A stretch of 64,000 nt of DNA from Prevotella sp. (GTDB taxonomy: Bacteria; Bacteroidota; Bacteroidia; Bacteroidales; Bacteroidaceae), in assembly GCA_016281815.1 (NCBI GenBank), contig JAEEJK010000068.1, positions 1 through 64,000 of the forward strand, given 5' to 3'. The notes under the pieces were generated by a model. The model ran no database searches. It was given only the letters and a program-made list of their open reading frames with translations, and was not told where the DNA came from. Below are positions 24,999 through 33,240 of this stretch, piece by piece; the stretch's first letter is position 1, and each line of letters starts with the position of its first letter. The translations under genes and the position numbers were made by a program.

Positions 24999-25967
24999 CT
25001 ATTCTTGAGCGGCGAAAATGCCTTGGTGCCATCCTTTTTCGCGCATCAGTTCGGTCAGTTTATTGTTGAGTATGGATGGGCGGATGCCCCATTGTGGTGC
25101 TATTACCATTGAGATGGGGGAGGAGGAGAAAAAGCGCTCCAGTACGAGGTCGCTCCGCAGACGGCAGATGTATTGTGCCAGCAGCGACAGATATTCGTTT
25201 GGGGTTGAAACACGGATATCCCCTCGCTCCCAGCATTTGGCGAGGGCAGTTCCCCGCAGCACTTGTAACTGATGGATTTTGAGTATCTGAATGGGAAGTT
25301 GTGATATTTGCTGAGCCTGCCGGAGCATTTCCTCCTCGCTCTCCTGAGGCAGTCCGAGAATCACATGGCCGCAAGTGATGATGCCGCGACTGGCCAAGGC
25401 TTCTGTGGCTTGGAGCACACACCTTGTGTCGTGTTGGCGGTTCAGGTTCATCAATGTGTTGTCGTTCATCGACTCGATGCCTATCTCAACCGTGAGGAAG
25501 GTACGGCGGCTTAGTTCTTCCAAATAGTCAAGACAACAGGTGGAGAGGCAGTCGGGCCGTGTGCTGACGACAAGTCCGCGGATGCCTTCCACTGCGAGCG
25601 CTTCCTCATAGCGTTCGCGCAGGGTGTCGGTGTCTGCATAGGTGTTGGAGAACGACTGGAAATAGGCCAGATAACCTGTATTGGGATATTTGCGGGAAAA
25701 GAAGCGCTTGCCCGCCTCCAGTTGCTGGGTGATGGAGGCATTGGGCTGGCAGTATGGTGGAGTGAAACTGCTGTTGTCGCAGAATGAGCAGCCTTGAGTG
25801 GACAGCCGTCCGTCTCTGTTGGGACAGTTGAAACCGGCGTTGACAGGAAGTTTTTGCATCCGCATGCCCATCCGTTGCCTGATCCATCGCCCGTAATCGT
25901 TGAAGGGCAATGACCCATCGATTGATTGCTCCATTCTCGTATTAATGCTCATTGATATTGCCATCAT
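24999..25967 (-). CDS. TIGR01212-family radical SAM protein (YhcC-like)
   Basis: About 322 residues. The cluster-binding cysteines are seen in NCPNRDGRLSTQGCSFCDN, the spacing typical of TIGR01212 rather than the common CxxxCxxC. Downstream SAM-domain blocks TVEIGIESMNDNTL and GHVILGLPQESEEEML are present. Function in the family is not well settled. The ATG at 25967 is preceded by AAGGAAAGG at a good distance; later Mets (25949, 25934) are alternatives. A -7 box is at 26003-26011. Confidence 0.9.
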   Translation of the reverse strand: MMAISMSINTRMEQSIDGSLPFNDYGRWIRQRMGMRMQKLPVNAGFNCPNRDGRLSTQGCSFCDNSSFTPPYCQPNASITQQLEAGKRFFSRKYPNTGYLAYFQSFSNTYADTDTLRERYEEALAVEGIRGLVVSTRPDCLSTCCLDYLEELSRRTFLTVEIGIESMNDNTLMNLNRQHDTRCVLQATEALASRGIITCGHVILGLPQESEEEMLRQAQQISQLPIQILKIHQLQVLRGTALAKCWERGDIRVSTPNEYLSLLAQYICRLRSDLVLERFFSSSPISMVIAPQWGIRPSILNNKLTELMREKGWHQGIFAAQE

Positions 25968-26002
25968 GCGACCTTTCCTTATCGTTGAGGCAATAGTTTT
26001 GT

Positions 26003-26011
26003 GCAAAAGTA
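26003..26011 (-). promoter_or_regulatory. -7 box (TACTTTTGC) for the radical SAM gene
   Basis: Minus-strand TACTTTTGC, 35 bp upstream of the ATG at 25967. Operator site 1 (26067-26083) lies 56 bp further upstream. Confidence 0.6.
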
Positions 26012-26066
26012 CTCAATTTTTGGTACATAGTTGTTCTTTCCTTCCGCAAGTTGAACATTGTCAGTT

Positions 26067-26083
26067 GGTTTATTTTGTAAACC
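26067..26083. promoter_or_regulatory. Palindromic operator, site 1
   Basis: 17 bp; on the minus strand GGTTTACAAAATAAACC. Differs from sites 2 and 3 only at position 7. It lies between the divergent radical SAM and membrane-protein promoters. Confidence 0.8.
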
Positions 26084-26119
26084 GATGTTAAAAAACAGCA
26101 TTTTCTTCCCCCAAAATTT

Positions 26120-26136
26120 GGTTTATAAAATAAACC
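26120..26136. promoter_or_regulatory. Palindromic operator, site 2
   Basis: GGTTTATAAAATAAACC ends 4 bp before the -7 box at 26141-26149, so a bound protein would cover the spacer between the -33 and -7 elements. Confidence 0.85.
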
Positions 26137-26140
26137 GTAC

Positions 26141-26149
26141 TATTTTTGC
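26141..26149 (+). promoter_or_regulatory. -7 box (TATTTTTGC) of the membrane protein-regulator operon
   Basis: Matches TAnnTTTG with a TTTGG element about 22 bp upstream; leaves a leader of about 135 nt. Confidence 0.65.
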
Positions 26150-26189
26150 GCCAGAAATCATTGGTGTGGAAAGAGAATGATGCTAGCCT

Positions 26190-26225
26190 AAGCAAGTGAG
26201 AGTCGACCTCCTTGCTTCTCTTTTT
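26190..26225 (+). terminator. Terminator-like hairpin inside the leader (possible attenuator)
   Basis: AAGCAAG ... CTTGCTT stem (extended by GAG/CTC) followed by CTCTTTTT, between promoter and operator site 3. Confidence 0.55.
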
Positions 26226-26233
26226 ACCGAGAT

Positions 26234-26250
26234 GGTTTAAAAAATAAACC
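26234..26250. promoter_or_regulatory. Palindromic operator, site 3
   Basis: GGTTTAAAAAATAAACC in the transcribed leader, 42 bp before the start codon. Confidence 0.8.
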
Positions 26251-26291
26251 GAATGTAAAACCACATCCTGTTATTATTTGACAGGAGATAA

Positions 26292-26951
26292 ATGAGGAAG
26301 AAAATGGAAGACAAGAAAATTTCTGAGAAAGAGAGTCTGGAAATCATCACCCAGATGATACAAAAGACGAGGCGCAATGTGGTTGATGGGAACAATTTCA
26401 TTTATTTGGGCCTATCGCTGATGGTCTTGTCGTTGTTGACAGGGATATTTACGATGCTGACGGAAAATCATTGGTTGGCCGTTGTCAACATGTCCCTTCT
26501 GATGGTATGGAATATTTGTGCATGGTTTATCATACGCAAGGCCATTCAAAGAAACGGTGCTTCGCTGAGTTATACAGACAATATGCTGAAGATCACATGG
26601 GACACTGTTTGCGGTATAGGCTTTGCCATTCCTCTGATGATTATGGTTGGGCTCCTTTTTTCTCTGGGCTCATATTTGAATCTGTTGGCACATTATTGGG
26701 CTGTTCCATTGATTCAATGCATTCTGCTCATTATTGGGTGTCTGATAAGCAGTCAGTTGCTTGGAATGAAACTTGCACCGATGTCCGGATTGCTGGGAGC
26801 CTCCATACCTTTGGTGGCGTTCATGGTCAACTTTGAAGTATCACCCATATTCGAATTTGGTTGTGCCATGGCAGTTCTGACGATAGTTGCCGCCGTGACG
26901 ATCACCGCCTTTGGATTTTTTCTCAAAATGAAGAATTTGGAAACAGCATGA
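26292..26951 (+). CDS. Hypothetical multi-pass membrane protein
   Basis: 219 residues; not a named family. A charged N-terminal helix (ISEKESLEIITQMIQKTRRN) precedes six hydrophobic stretches, e.g. FIYLGLSLMVLSLLTGIF, VCGIGFAIPLMIMVGLLF and CILLIIGCLISSQLLG. Proteins of this kind are usually coupled to small winged-helix regulators in Bacteroidetes, as here, where the ATG of the next gene overlaps its stop (ATGA). CAGGAGAT upstream supports the 26292 start; 26304 is possible. Likely negatively regulated by its partner through the three GGTTTA palindromes; role unknown. Confidence 0.8.
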   Translation: MRKKMEDKKISEKESLEIITQMIQKTRRNVVDGNNFIYLGLSLMVLSLLTGIFTMLTENHWLAVVNMSLLMVWNICAWFIIRKAIQRNGASLSYTDNMLKITWDTVCGIGFAIPLMIMVGLLFSLGSYLNLLAHYWAVPLIQCILLIIGCLISSQLLGMKLAPMSGLLGASIPLVAFMVNFEVSPIFEFGCAMAVLTIVAAVTITAFGFFLKMKNLETA

Positions 26952-27232
26952 AAGAACTTGACCCTTTGCTGCACAGTCAGTTGAGGTTGGCTGTCATGTC
27001 CATTCTGCTGAGCCTTGAGGAAGCCGACTTTGTCTACCTGAAAGAGAAGACCGAATCGACAGCCGGCAATCTCAGCGTACAATTGGAAAAACTCTCATCT
27101 GCTGGCTACATATCAAAAGAGACAGATGGTTCAGGCTCAAAACCACGAACCATCTGTAAGATGACGGACGCAGGACGCGAAGCGATGCGGGAGTATGTTG
27201 AAACACTCAGAACCTATTTCAATGGTCTTTGA
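26948..27232 (+). CDS. Winged-helix DNA-binding transcriptional regulator
   Basis: 94 residues. It matches the small winged-helix (HTH_34 type, MarR/PadR-like) family: LHSQLRLAVMSILLSLEEAD (helices 1-2), LKEKTESTAGNLSVQLEKLS (recognition helix), GYISKETDGSGSKPRTICKM (wing). No ligand domain. These proteins normally dimerise and bind palindromes in their own promoter; three near-identical 17-bp palindromes lie upstream of the operon. The ATGA overlap with the membrane protein gene implies coupled expression. Confidence 0.9.
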   Translation: MKELDPLLHSQLRLAVMSILLSLEEADFVYLKEKTESTAGNLSVQLEKLSSAGYISKETDGSGSKPRTICKMTDAGREAMREYVETLRTYFNGL

Positions 27233-27361
27233 ATGTTACAATCGATCTCGAATGCTATTTGATGACCAATTTACTCATTTGGCTTAACTTCTTTAACTAC
27301 TTAACTACTTTAACTACTCTCAACTTCGGCATGGCTTGCTCATCATCTTTGCCGTTTATTT

Positions 27362-28618
27362 CTATTTTGAAACAGGGACCTTGTACACTTTGACATATTT
27401 CCCGCTCCGGCTGTTGAAAAAGATGGCATCGCCGGCATGGTTGTAGATGGGGTGAGGGTGTGCGTCCTGTCCCAGCCAGTCGCTGAGGTGCTTGCAAAGG
27501 GGAATCCACTCCAACCGCCCCTTCTCCCAGTGGGGAACGACACGTGAGATGTACTCACCGTCTTTCTTGTGCGGGTCGGGTCCGTTGTCGGTGCTGTTCT
27601 CCCTGACCGCCTTGATGTCGTCGGGGAACTTGAAATAACCGTCGCAGCAGAGGTTATGTTGGTGGTCCATGGTGAAATGCCCGTATGCGTTGTAGTCCTC
27701 GGGGAGGGCAATCTCCCAGTAACGCTGGCTGGCCAGTTCGTATTTCCCCACAAGGGCTGGACCGTTGGCATAACCACCATGATAGATGATGGTGCCTCCG
27801 TCGTCGGTCCACATCTCATGGCAGATCCAGTCAGCCCCTCTGCGCTCGTGCCCGCCGGTGTTGCCCGAGGTGTCCGCACCTTCCTTCCGTATGCGGACGA
27901 TGGTGTCGCTGCGGTGGTCGTACAGCCAGATGCGGCGGATGCCGCAGTCAAAACTCGGCCACTCATGGTTGAACATGATGAGTTCGGGGTCAGCAGGGTT
28001 GAACTGCACATGGGTGATCCAGCACAGGCGTACTTCCTTCTCATAGAGGAGTGCTCCCGTGGCGGTGTCGTAGACACAAAGATAACTGCTCAACCGCTCT
28101 TCCTGCACGCGGCCGTCGATGTTATAGACAGGCCGTCGGTCCAGACCATACCCTTCCTTGTCGGGGTCATAGTCCAAGGCCCTGCCGTCTGTCATCGGGA
28201 CGCAGAGCAGTTTTCCATCATTGCTCACATGGGTAAAGGCCGTTGTCCTGTCATCGGGCACCTGGTTGAGCACCTGGATGGCTCCGTCCAATCCCACCTT
28301 GCAGATTTGGTTGTCTTGGATATAATAGATGATGTCACGGGTACTGTCCAGACACACGCTGGCCTTGCCCAACCCCTTGCCGGGGTTGCAGTCAAAATAG
28401 ACATAACTCTTCAGCGTGCCATGGTGGTTGTCGGTCAGCCGTGTCTCCTGTCCCGTGGCCAGATTCCTGACATAGACGTTGGGATGTCCGTCACGGTCGC
28501 TGATGACATAGAGCCGCTGGTCGTCGCTGCTGAGGGAGGAACAGGTGAAATAGAGCAGTTGGGTGTCGTATCCGCCCTCTTCGCCTTCACATCCGCTTAC
28601 AAGTATCCTTTCTTCCAT
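27362..28618 (-). CDS. Oligogalacturonate lyase-like protein (PL22-type beta propeller)
   Basis: About 418 residues. Repeated blade-like strands (LYFTCSSLSSDDQRLYVIS, IIYYIQDNQICKV) and motifs MFNHEWPSFDCGIRRIW, WICHEMWTDDGGTIIYHGG and HFTMDHQHNLCCDGY resemble oligogalacturonide lyases of pectate lyase family 22, which need His/Gln-bound manganese and split unsaturated digalacturonate in the cytoplasm. No signal peptide is seen, consistent with a cytoplasmic enzyme. The frame opens at 28675 inside the aminotransferase gene; ATG 28618 avoids the overlap. It follows the aminotransferase gene 28 bp downstream. Confidence 0.75.
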   Translation of the reverse strand: MEERILVSGCEGEEGGYDTQLLYFTCSSLSSDDQRLYVISDRDGHPNVYVRNLATGQETRLTDNHHGTLKSYVYFDCNPGKGLGKASVCLDSTRDIIYYIQDNQICKVGLDGAIQVLNQVPDDRTTAFTHVSNDGKLLCVPMTDGRALDYDPDKEGYGLDRRPVYNIDGRVQEERLSSYLCVYDTATGALLYEKEVRLCWITHVQFNPADPELIMFNHEWPSFDCGIRRIWLYDHRSDTIVRIRKEGADTSGNTGGHERRGADWICHEMWTDDGGTIIYHGGYANGPALVGKYELASQRYWEIALPEDYNAYGHFTMDHQHNLCCDGYFKFPDDIKAVRENSTDNGPDPHKKDGEYISRVVPHWEKGRLEWIPLCKHLSDWLGQDAHPHPIYNHAGDAIFFNSRSGKYVKVYKVPVSK

Positions 28619-28646
28619 CGTTATAGATTGTGTCTTGTTATCATGT

Positions 28647-29819
28647 TTACTCCACATATAGTCTTGCCTTGTCATCTAGTTCCGACAGGCGGTCGAGGGC
28701 TGCCATGAGCGTCTCGTCCTTCTTGGCGAAATGGAAACGGATGAGGTGCCGCACGTCCTCACGGAAGAAACAACTGCCGGGAACGGCACCCACGCCGACG
28801 TGCTCCGCCAGCCACTCGCAGAAGCGCAGGTCATCTTTAACGCCGTATTCCGACACGTCGAGCAGCACGTAATAGGCACCCTGCGGTTCAGTGAAACGGA
28901 GGCCGAAGTCTCGCAGTCCGTTGCAAAAGAGGTCACGCATGTGGGTGTAGTGGTTGCGCAGTTCCTCGTAATAACTGTCGGGGAAGCAGAGCCCCTCCGT
29001 GGCGGCCTCCATCAGGGGTGCGGCGGCACCGACGGTGAGGAAATCGTGTACCTTCTTCACCCGGTCGATAATGCGCTCCAGGGCGATGACATAGCCCAAC
29101 CGCCAGCCCGTGATGCTGTAGGTCTTCGACAGCGAACTGCATGAGATGGTACGCTCCCACATGCCGGGAAGCGAAGAGATATATACGTGGCGGTGGGGAG
29201 CATAGACGATATGCTCATACACCTCGTCAGTGATGACATAGCCGTCGTGCCTGATGACGATGTCGGCAATCACCTCGAGTTCCTCCCGCGAAAAAACCTT
29301 GCCCGTGGGATTCGATGGGTTGCAGAGCACCAGTGCCTTGGCTCCCTGGCGGAAAGCGTCTTCCAGGAGATGGGGGTCGAAGTCGAATGTCGGCGGTACG
29401 AGCGGCACATAGATTGGTTCTGCTCCCGTCAGGATAGTGTCTGCCGTGTAGTTCTCATAAAACGGAGAGAAGATGACCACCTTGTCACCAGGGTTGACGA
29501 CGGTCATCATCGCTGCCATCATCGCCTCGGTGGAGCCGCATGTCACCACGATGTTCTGGTCGGGGTCAATGGGCAGACCCGTCCACCGGCTCTGCTTCCG
29601 TGCCAGCGCCTCGCGGAAGTTCTGCGCTCCCCAGGTGATGGCATACTGGTGAGGGCCGTGGGGAGCGATTTCTGCCAGCCTGTCGGTCAGTTCCCTTGGC
29701 GGGTCGAAGTCGGGGAATCCCTGCGAGAGGTTGATGGCTCCATAGCGGTTGCTGATGCGTGTCATACGGCGGATGACGGAGTCGGTGAATCCCGCCGTGC
29801 GTTCGGATAATGGTCTCAT
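28647..29819 (-). CDS. PLP-dependent aminotransferase, class I/II
   Basis: 390 residues. Fold-type I signatures: INLSQGFPDFDPP at the N terminus, NPSNPTGKVFSREEL, ITDEVYEHIVY (Asp and Tyr contacting PLP) and SLSKTYSITGWRLGYV with the PLP lysine. The SQGFPDF start and overall form resemble methionine/kynurenine-type aminotransferases, but the amino acid substrate is not certain. First gene of a leftward pair with the PL22-like gene; -7 box at 29927-29935. Confidence 0.93.
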   Translation of the reverse strand: MRPLSERTAGFTDSVIRRMTRISNRYGAINLSQGFPDFDPPRELTDRLAEIAPHGPHQYAITWGAQNFREALARKQSRWTGLPIDPDQNIVVTCGSTEAMMAAMMTVVNPGDKVVIFSPFYENYTADTILTGAEPIYVPLVPPTFDFDPHLLEDAFRQGAKALVLCNPSNPTGKVFSREELEVIADIVIRHDGYVITDEVYEHIVYAPHRHVYISSLPGMWERTISCSSLSKTYSITGWRLGYVIALERIIDRVKKVHDFLTVGAAAPLMEAATEGLCFPDSYYEELRNHYTHMRDLFCNGLRDFGLRFTEPQGAYYVLLDVSEYGVKDDLRFCEWLAEHVGVGAVPGSCFFREDVRHLIRFHFAKKDETLMAALDRLSELDDKARLYVE

Positions 29820-29926
29820 GTCAGTTCCTCATTGCTTTAGGTGTCCTGTTTCCTCATTGATGTTCATGTAACTGTAAATCACGCTTCTGGTAAACTTTAC
29901 ATGGCATATAATGTCGGATTACACTG

Positions 29927-29935
29927 ACAAAAATA
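29927..29935 (-). promoter_or_regulatory. -7 box (TATTTTTGT) for the aminotransferase gene
   Basis: Minus-strand TATTTTTGT, about 108 bp upstream of the ATG at 29819. Confidence 0.5.
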
Positions 29936-30056
29936 CAAATAAAAAAACAAACTATATCGTTTCTGACTAAAATTGTGTTGTTTCAGATTTGGCAAATAGT
30001 AAAAAAGAGTGTTTCTTTGCAAATGGAAAAACGTATGTTGGCTTCGGCTTTAAGTG

Positions 30057-30791
30057 ATGAGCAGCATTGTTCTTTCAATCTTTCTGCTGAGCATTGGTGC
30101 AAGTTTCATTCAGCGCACCACAGGTTTCGGCTTTGGCATCTTCATCATGACGATGCTCCCTTTCCTAATGCCCAGTTATGGCGAGGCAACGACTCTCTCA
30201 GGATTGTTGGCCATCACCACTTCTGCTGCCATCGTGTGGCGATTGCGCAGTTACGTAAGTTGGCAACGGCTTTGGCCGATTCTGCTTACATTTATCATTG
30301 TCTCGACTATAGCCATCTTTGCTCTGACACGTATCGAAGACCATATCTTGCGCCGTATTCTGGGTGTTGCACTCATCCTCATCAGCATCTATTTCATGTT
30401 GTTCAGCACCCGCATCAAGTTGCCTACAACAAAGAAGGTGCAGGTAGGTGCCGGAACGCTGAGCGGACTGATGGGTGGCTTCTTTGGTATGCAAGGTCCG
30501 CCGGCCGTTTTGTATTTCATCCAATCGGAGCCATCCAAGGAGCATTACATGGCGATGGCACAGACCTATTTCCTGATAGGCAATGTGATGATGACTGGTG
30601 TGAGAGCCTACAACGGCTTCTTCACCACCACCGTCGTTACAGATTATGTCTATGGTCTTGGCGGGGTCATCATCGGCACTTTATTGGGCGCCTACGTCTT
30701 CAGGCACATTCCCAACCGCATTTTTCGGTACATCGTCTATGCGTATATCTGTATCAGCGGTGTGATGATCCTGATGACATTTGAAGAATGA
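30057..30791 (+). CDS. TauE/SafE-family membrane permease
   Basis: 244 residues with about eight hydrophobic segments. The duplicated motif of the family is visible: GASFIQRTTGFGFGIFIMTM in the first half and GTLSGLMGGFFGMQGPPAVL in the second. Members are proposed exporters or importers of sulfite, sulfoacetate or related anions; the substrate here is unknown. A GTG at 30054 directly precedes the ATG. Upstream lies a weak -7-like TTTCTTTGC at 30012-30020. Confidence 0.9.
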   Translation: MSSIVLSIFLLSIGASFIQRTTGFGFGIFIMTMLPFLMPSYGEATTLSGLLAITTSAAIVWRLRSYVSWQRLWPILLTFIIVSTIAIFALTRIEDHILRRILGVALILISIYFMLFSTRIKLPTTKKVQVGAGTLSGLMGGFFGMQGPPAVLYFIQSEPSKEHYMAMAQTYFLIGNVMMTGVRAYNGFFTTTVVTDYVYGLGGVIIGTLLGAYVFRHIPNRIFRYIVYAYICISGVMILMTFEE

Positions 30792-30800
30792 GACAAGAGG

Positions 30801-31016
30801 TCAAAGTTTATTCATCAGTTCATAAAGGTATGCAGGACTTTGCACATAGAGTTCACCCTCTTCATCTTGGAGGGCAGGCATCAACGGGGAGTTATAGACG
30901 CGTTCCATAGCCTCCTCAATGGAGCAACCAAAATCTTCCATGACGTATTTCACCAATTCGCTTAAAGCATAGTCGGTCAGGTATGTTGCTATTTGTTGGT
31001 GAGTTGGTTGATTCAT
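30801..31016 (-). CDS. Small acidic protein, third gene of the DUF3791/DUF3990 operon
   Basis: 71 residues, not a recognised family by name. It is acidic and mostly helical (LVKYVMEDFGCSIEEAMERV; SPAYLYELMNKL). Its ATG overlaps the stop of the DUF3990 gene by 4 bases (ATGA), so it is translated with it. Small partners of this kind are common beside DUF3990 genes. An antitoxin or immunity role is inferred from position and size only. Confidence 0.75.
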   Translation of the reverse strand: MNQPTHQQIATYLTDYALSELVKYVMEDFGCSIEEAMERVYNSPLMPALQDEEGELYVQSPAYLYELMNKL

Positions 31017-31501
31017 ATGGTTTGACTGTTTGTTTTGTGGAGAAATTTTAAGGCTCTCTCTGTTCCAAAATAGTACTGTTGATCAAGATACTTGTCTTGA
31101 AGCAGTTGTGCTGCCTGTTCTGGAGAATATAGTCCTTCTCGATAGTTAGTCAATTGCAAAACCACTCCATCATCTGCTATCGGACCAATGACAATATCAT
31201 AATCATGGATGGGATGTACCCGCCGCCTGTCGCGATTAGCATCGATAAACAGGAACCATTCTACACATGCCACCTCCGGAAAGATTTTAACTCTAAGACC
31301 GGAACTAAAGGCAGATTCAGACATATCATAGGTTATCAGAGTTGGTGTACCTCCAAAAAGACGTGCCTTCTTTTGGGCCATCCGTATAGCAGTAGTTCTA
31401 TCAGGTGTCAAATAGAAACCCTTGCCAAAATCCTTGTATTTCAAACCTCTCTCAAGGTCTATTGTTTCTATATCTTCGTTAGAACCGTGGTATAGTTTCA
31501 T
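31013..31501 (-). CDS. DUF3990 domain protein (ADP-ribosyltransferase-like)
   Basis: 162 residues. The start MKLYHGSNEDIETID and then FGKGFYLTPDRTTAIRMAQK match the opening strands of the ADP-ribosyltransferase fold to which DUF3990 belongs (first-strand YHGS, then G-x-GFYLT with following Ala-rich helix); DYDIVIGPIADDGV is another conserved block. In known ART-fold toxins such residues bind NAD. Enzymatic activity is not shown for this protein. Middle gene of a three-gene operon joined by ATGA overlaps. Start 31501 is set by the overlap; the frame opens at 31528. Confidence 0.88.
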   Translation of the reverse strand: MKLYHGSNEDIETIDLERGLKYKDFGKGFYLTPDRTTAIRMAQKKARLFGGTPTLITYDMSESAFSSGLRVKIFPEVACVEWFLFIDANRDRRRVHPIHDYDIVIGPIADDGVVLQLTNYREGLYSPEQAAQLLQDKYLDQQYYFGTERALKFLHKTNSQTI

Positions 31502-31713
31502 GCTAATGTTCCTCCATTCTTTTGGCAAATAATAAGCACATCGTCAATCGTCTCATCTATCGACTGCAAATGTTCTACATCATAGAATTCTATAAGGAAA
31601 GCGAGACCCTTGTGTTTATGCAAATATTGGAAAGCCGCTTGCCGAGTGATGGCAAAACGTTGAGCAAATGCCCGAATGCACGCTGTCAAGAATGGAATCT
31701 CATACTTACTCAT
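31498..31713 (-). CDS. DUF3791 domain protein
   Basis: 71 residues, helical. EIPFLTACIRAFAQRFAITR then AAFQYLHKHKGLAFLIEFYDVEH is the usual DUF3791 pattern, a compact helical protein encoded next to DUF3990 in many Firmicutes and Bacteroidetes. It could be a DNA-binding antitoxin. First gene of the operon; -7 box at 31757-31765. Its stop overlaps the DUF3990 start (ATGA). Confidence 0.88.
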   Translation of the reverse strand: MSKYEIPFLTACIRAFAQRFAITRQAAFQYLHKHKGLAFLIEFYDVEHLQSIDETIDDVLIICQKNGGTLA

Positions 31714-31756
31714 GGATAGCCTATAACTTATAAAATGGTAAGTCTATATGTTTGTT

Positions 31757-31765
31757 GCAAAATTA
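31757..31765 (-). promoter_or_regulatory. -7 box (TAATTTTGC) of the DUF3791/DUF3990 operon
   Basis: Minus-strand TAATTTTGC, about 43 bp upstream of the ATG at 31713. Confidence 0.6.
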
Positions 31766-31950
31766 CAAATAATTTTTGAAATCAAGTGAATTTATTACAA
31801 AAATAGTTTGGATCATGGGGACCGTGGATTATGAGGACGGTTCTAATAATCCATCAGACAAAAGTGGCCTGTTGCCCACCCAAATGGTTTCCATAATGAA
31901 AAAGCAATCAGAAACTGAATTATAAGTTTGTTGCTGTCAAGATGGTTTCA

Positions 31951-31959
31951 TACCTTTGC
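31951..31959 (+). promoter_or_regulatory. -7 box (TACCTTTGC) of the HAD phosphatase gene
   Basis: TACCTTTGC, 49 bp before the ATG at 32009. Nothing else is recognised between 31766 and 31950. Confidence 0.65.
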
Positions 31960-32008
31960 ATCGTGCCTAAAGGCAAGTAGGTACTGAATGGATAACTCAT
32001 AAAGAGAG

Positions 32009-32794
32009 ATGAAGAGATACGCATTGTTTTTTGACATCGACGGCACCCTGGTGAGTTTCAAGACCCACCAGATACCTCCTTCTACGATATTGGCACTCAC
32101 CCAGGCCAAGGCCAATGGCCACAAGGTGTTCATTGCCACGGGAAGACCTCCGCTGATCATCACCAATCTCGGAGCCATCGAACATCTGATCGACGGCTAT
32201 GTGACCATCAACGGTGCGTTGTGCTTCATCGGCGATGAGACTGTCAGGTGCAGGGAGATTGCTCCAGAGCAAGCACGGTTGGTGGTGGAGGATGCCATGG
32301 CCGAGGGTTACGGACTTATTGTCATCGGAGAAAAGGATGTCGCAGTGTTTGACCCCGATGGTGAGGTGGACAGGATATTCCGACAGGAACTGGCGGTGGA
32401 GAACCTCCATCAGGCAAAGCCCATGGACGATGTCCTCAAGCAGCGTATCCTCCAACTCACCGCATTCTTCACAGAAGAATACGAAGAGAAACTGATGCCA
32501 CGTATTCCTGGATGTATCTCTGGACGCTGGCACCCAGCCTTCACCGACATCACGGCACAGGATGCGGACAAAGGAAAGGGAATCCTTGCGATGGCAGCAC
32601 ACTTGGGACTCGACCCTGCTTGCACGATGGCTTTCGGCGACGGCGGCAACGACACAGCCATGATAAAAGCGGCAGGCGTTGGTGTGGCAATGGGCAACGC
32701 TCTCGAATCATTGAAGCAAGAGGCTGACTTTACGACCTCCTCGGTGGACGACAACGGCATTCTGAATGCCTTGCGCCACTACCTTTGCGTTTGA
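32009..32794 (+). CDS. HAD-superfamily hydrolase, Cof type
   Basis: 261 residues. Motif I FFDIDGTLVS (nucleophile Asp and acid/base Asp), motif II region ATGRPP, lysine in motif III (DKGKGILAMA) and motif IV FGDGGNDTAMI are all present, with a C2B cap between. Cof-type HAD enzymes dephosphorylate sugar phosphates, pyridoxal phosphate or flavin precursors in the cytoplasm; the substrate is unresolved. It stands alone with its own promoter. Confidence 0.93.
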   Translation: MKRYALFFDIDGTLVSFKTHQIPPSTILALTQAKANGHKVFIATGRPPLIITNLGAIEHLIDGYVTINGALCFIGDETVRCREIAPEQARLVVEDAMAEGYGLIVIGEKDVAVFDPDGEVDRIFRQELAVENLHQAKPMDDVLKQRILQLTAFFTEEYEEKLMPRIPGCISGRWHPAFTDITAQDADKGKGILAMAAHLGLDPACTMAFGDGGNDTAMIKAAGVGVAMGNALESLKQEADFTTSSVDDNGILNALRHYLCV

Positions 32795-33240
32795 TAGAAG
32801 AGGATGCTTTCGCTAATCATAGAATTTCTGTTGTTTAAGCCATTGTTTGAAAAGAGAATGAGACTTCCTGCCTATCCACGTCAATAAGTCTTTCTTCAGC
32901 AAAGCCTTTTTGACCGATTGCACATTGGCTGAAGACTCAAGGCTCCGCTGCCTTGTGAGGCCGCTTCCACACAAATGCTCTCATTCAGGTTTGCAGTTAG
33001 CTTGTTCATTGCGAGCCCAGCATGAGATACGTAATCACGGCGTAATGAAAAATGTGTCCAGATGTTTGCAGGTGTAAAGTCAAATGCATATCTTTGCAGC
33101 ACCGAGACAAGAGAATGATCAGGCAAGTCCGCATGTCTGTTGCACTCGCATAACCAATGTATAACCTGTCTTATTTTGGGGAGTAATAAATCTAAATTAT
33201 AATTGCCAACAATTCCTTTCTTACAAAAACACCTACAACA
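32795..33240. other. Intergenic region, 446 bp
   Basis: No gene recognised. A leftward 76-codon frame (32896-33126) has no start signal or family match. The right end has the promoter of the next gene (33089-33097) and an A-rich leader. Confidence 0.6.
33089..33097 (+). promoter_or_regulatory. -7 box (TATCTTTGC) of the surface-protein gene
   Basis: TATCTTTGC with a leader of about 140 nt before the ATG at 33241. Confidence 0.65.

Noticed and set aside
32896..33126. Leftward 76-codon frame
   Set aside because: No ribosome binding context, no family resemblance, and it runs over the promoter of the next gene.
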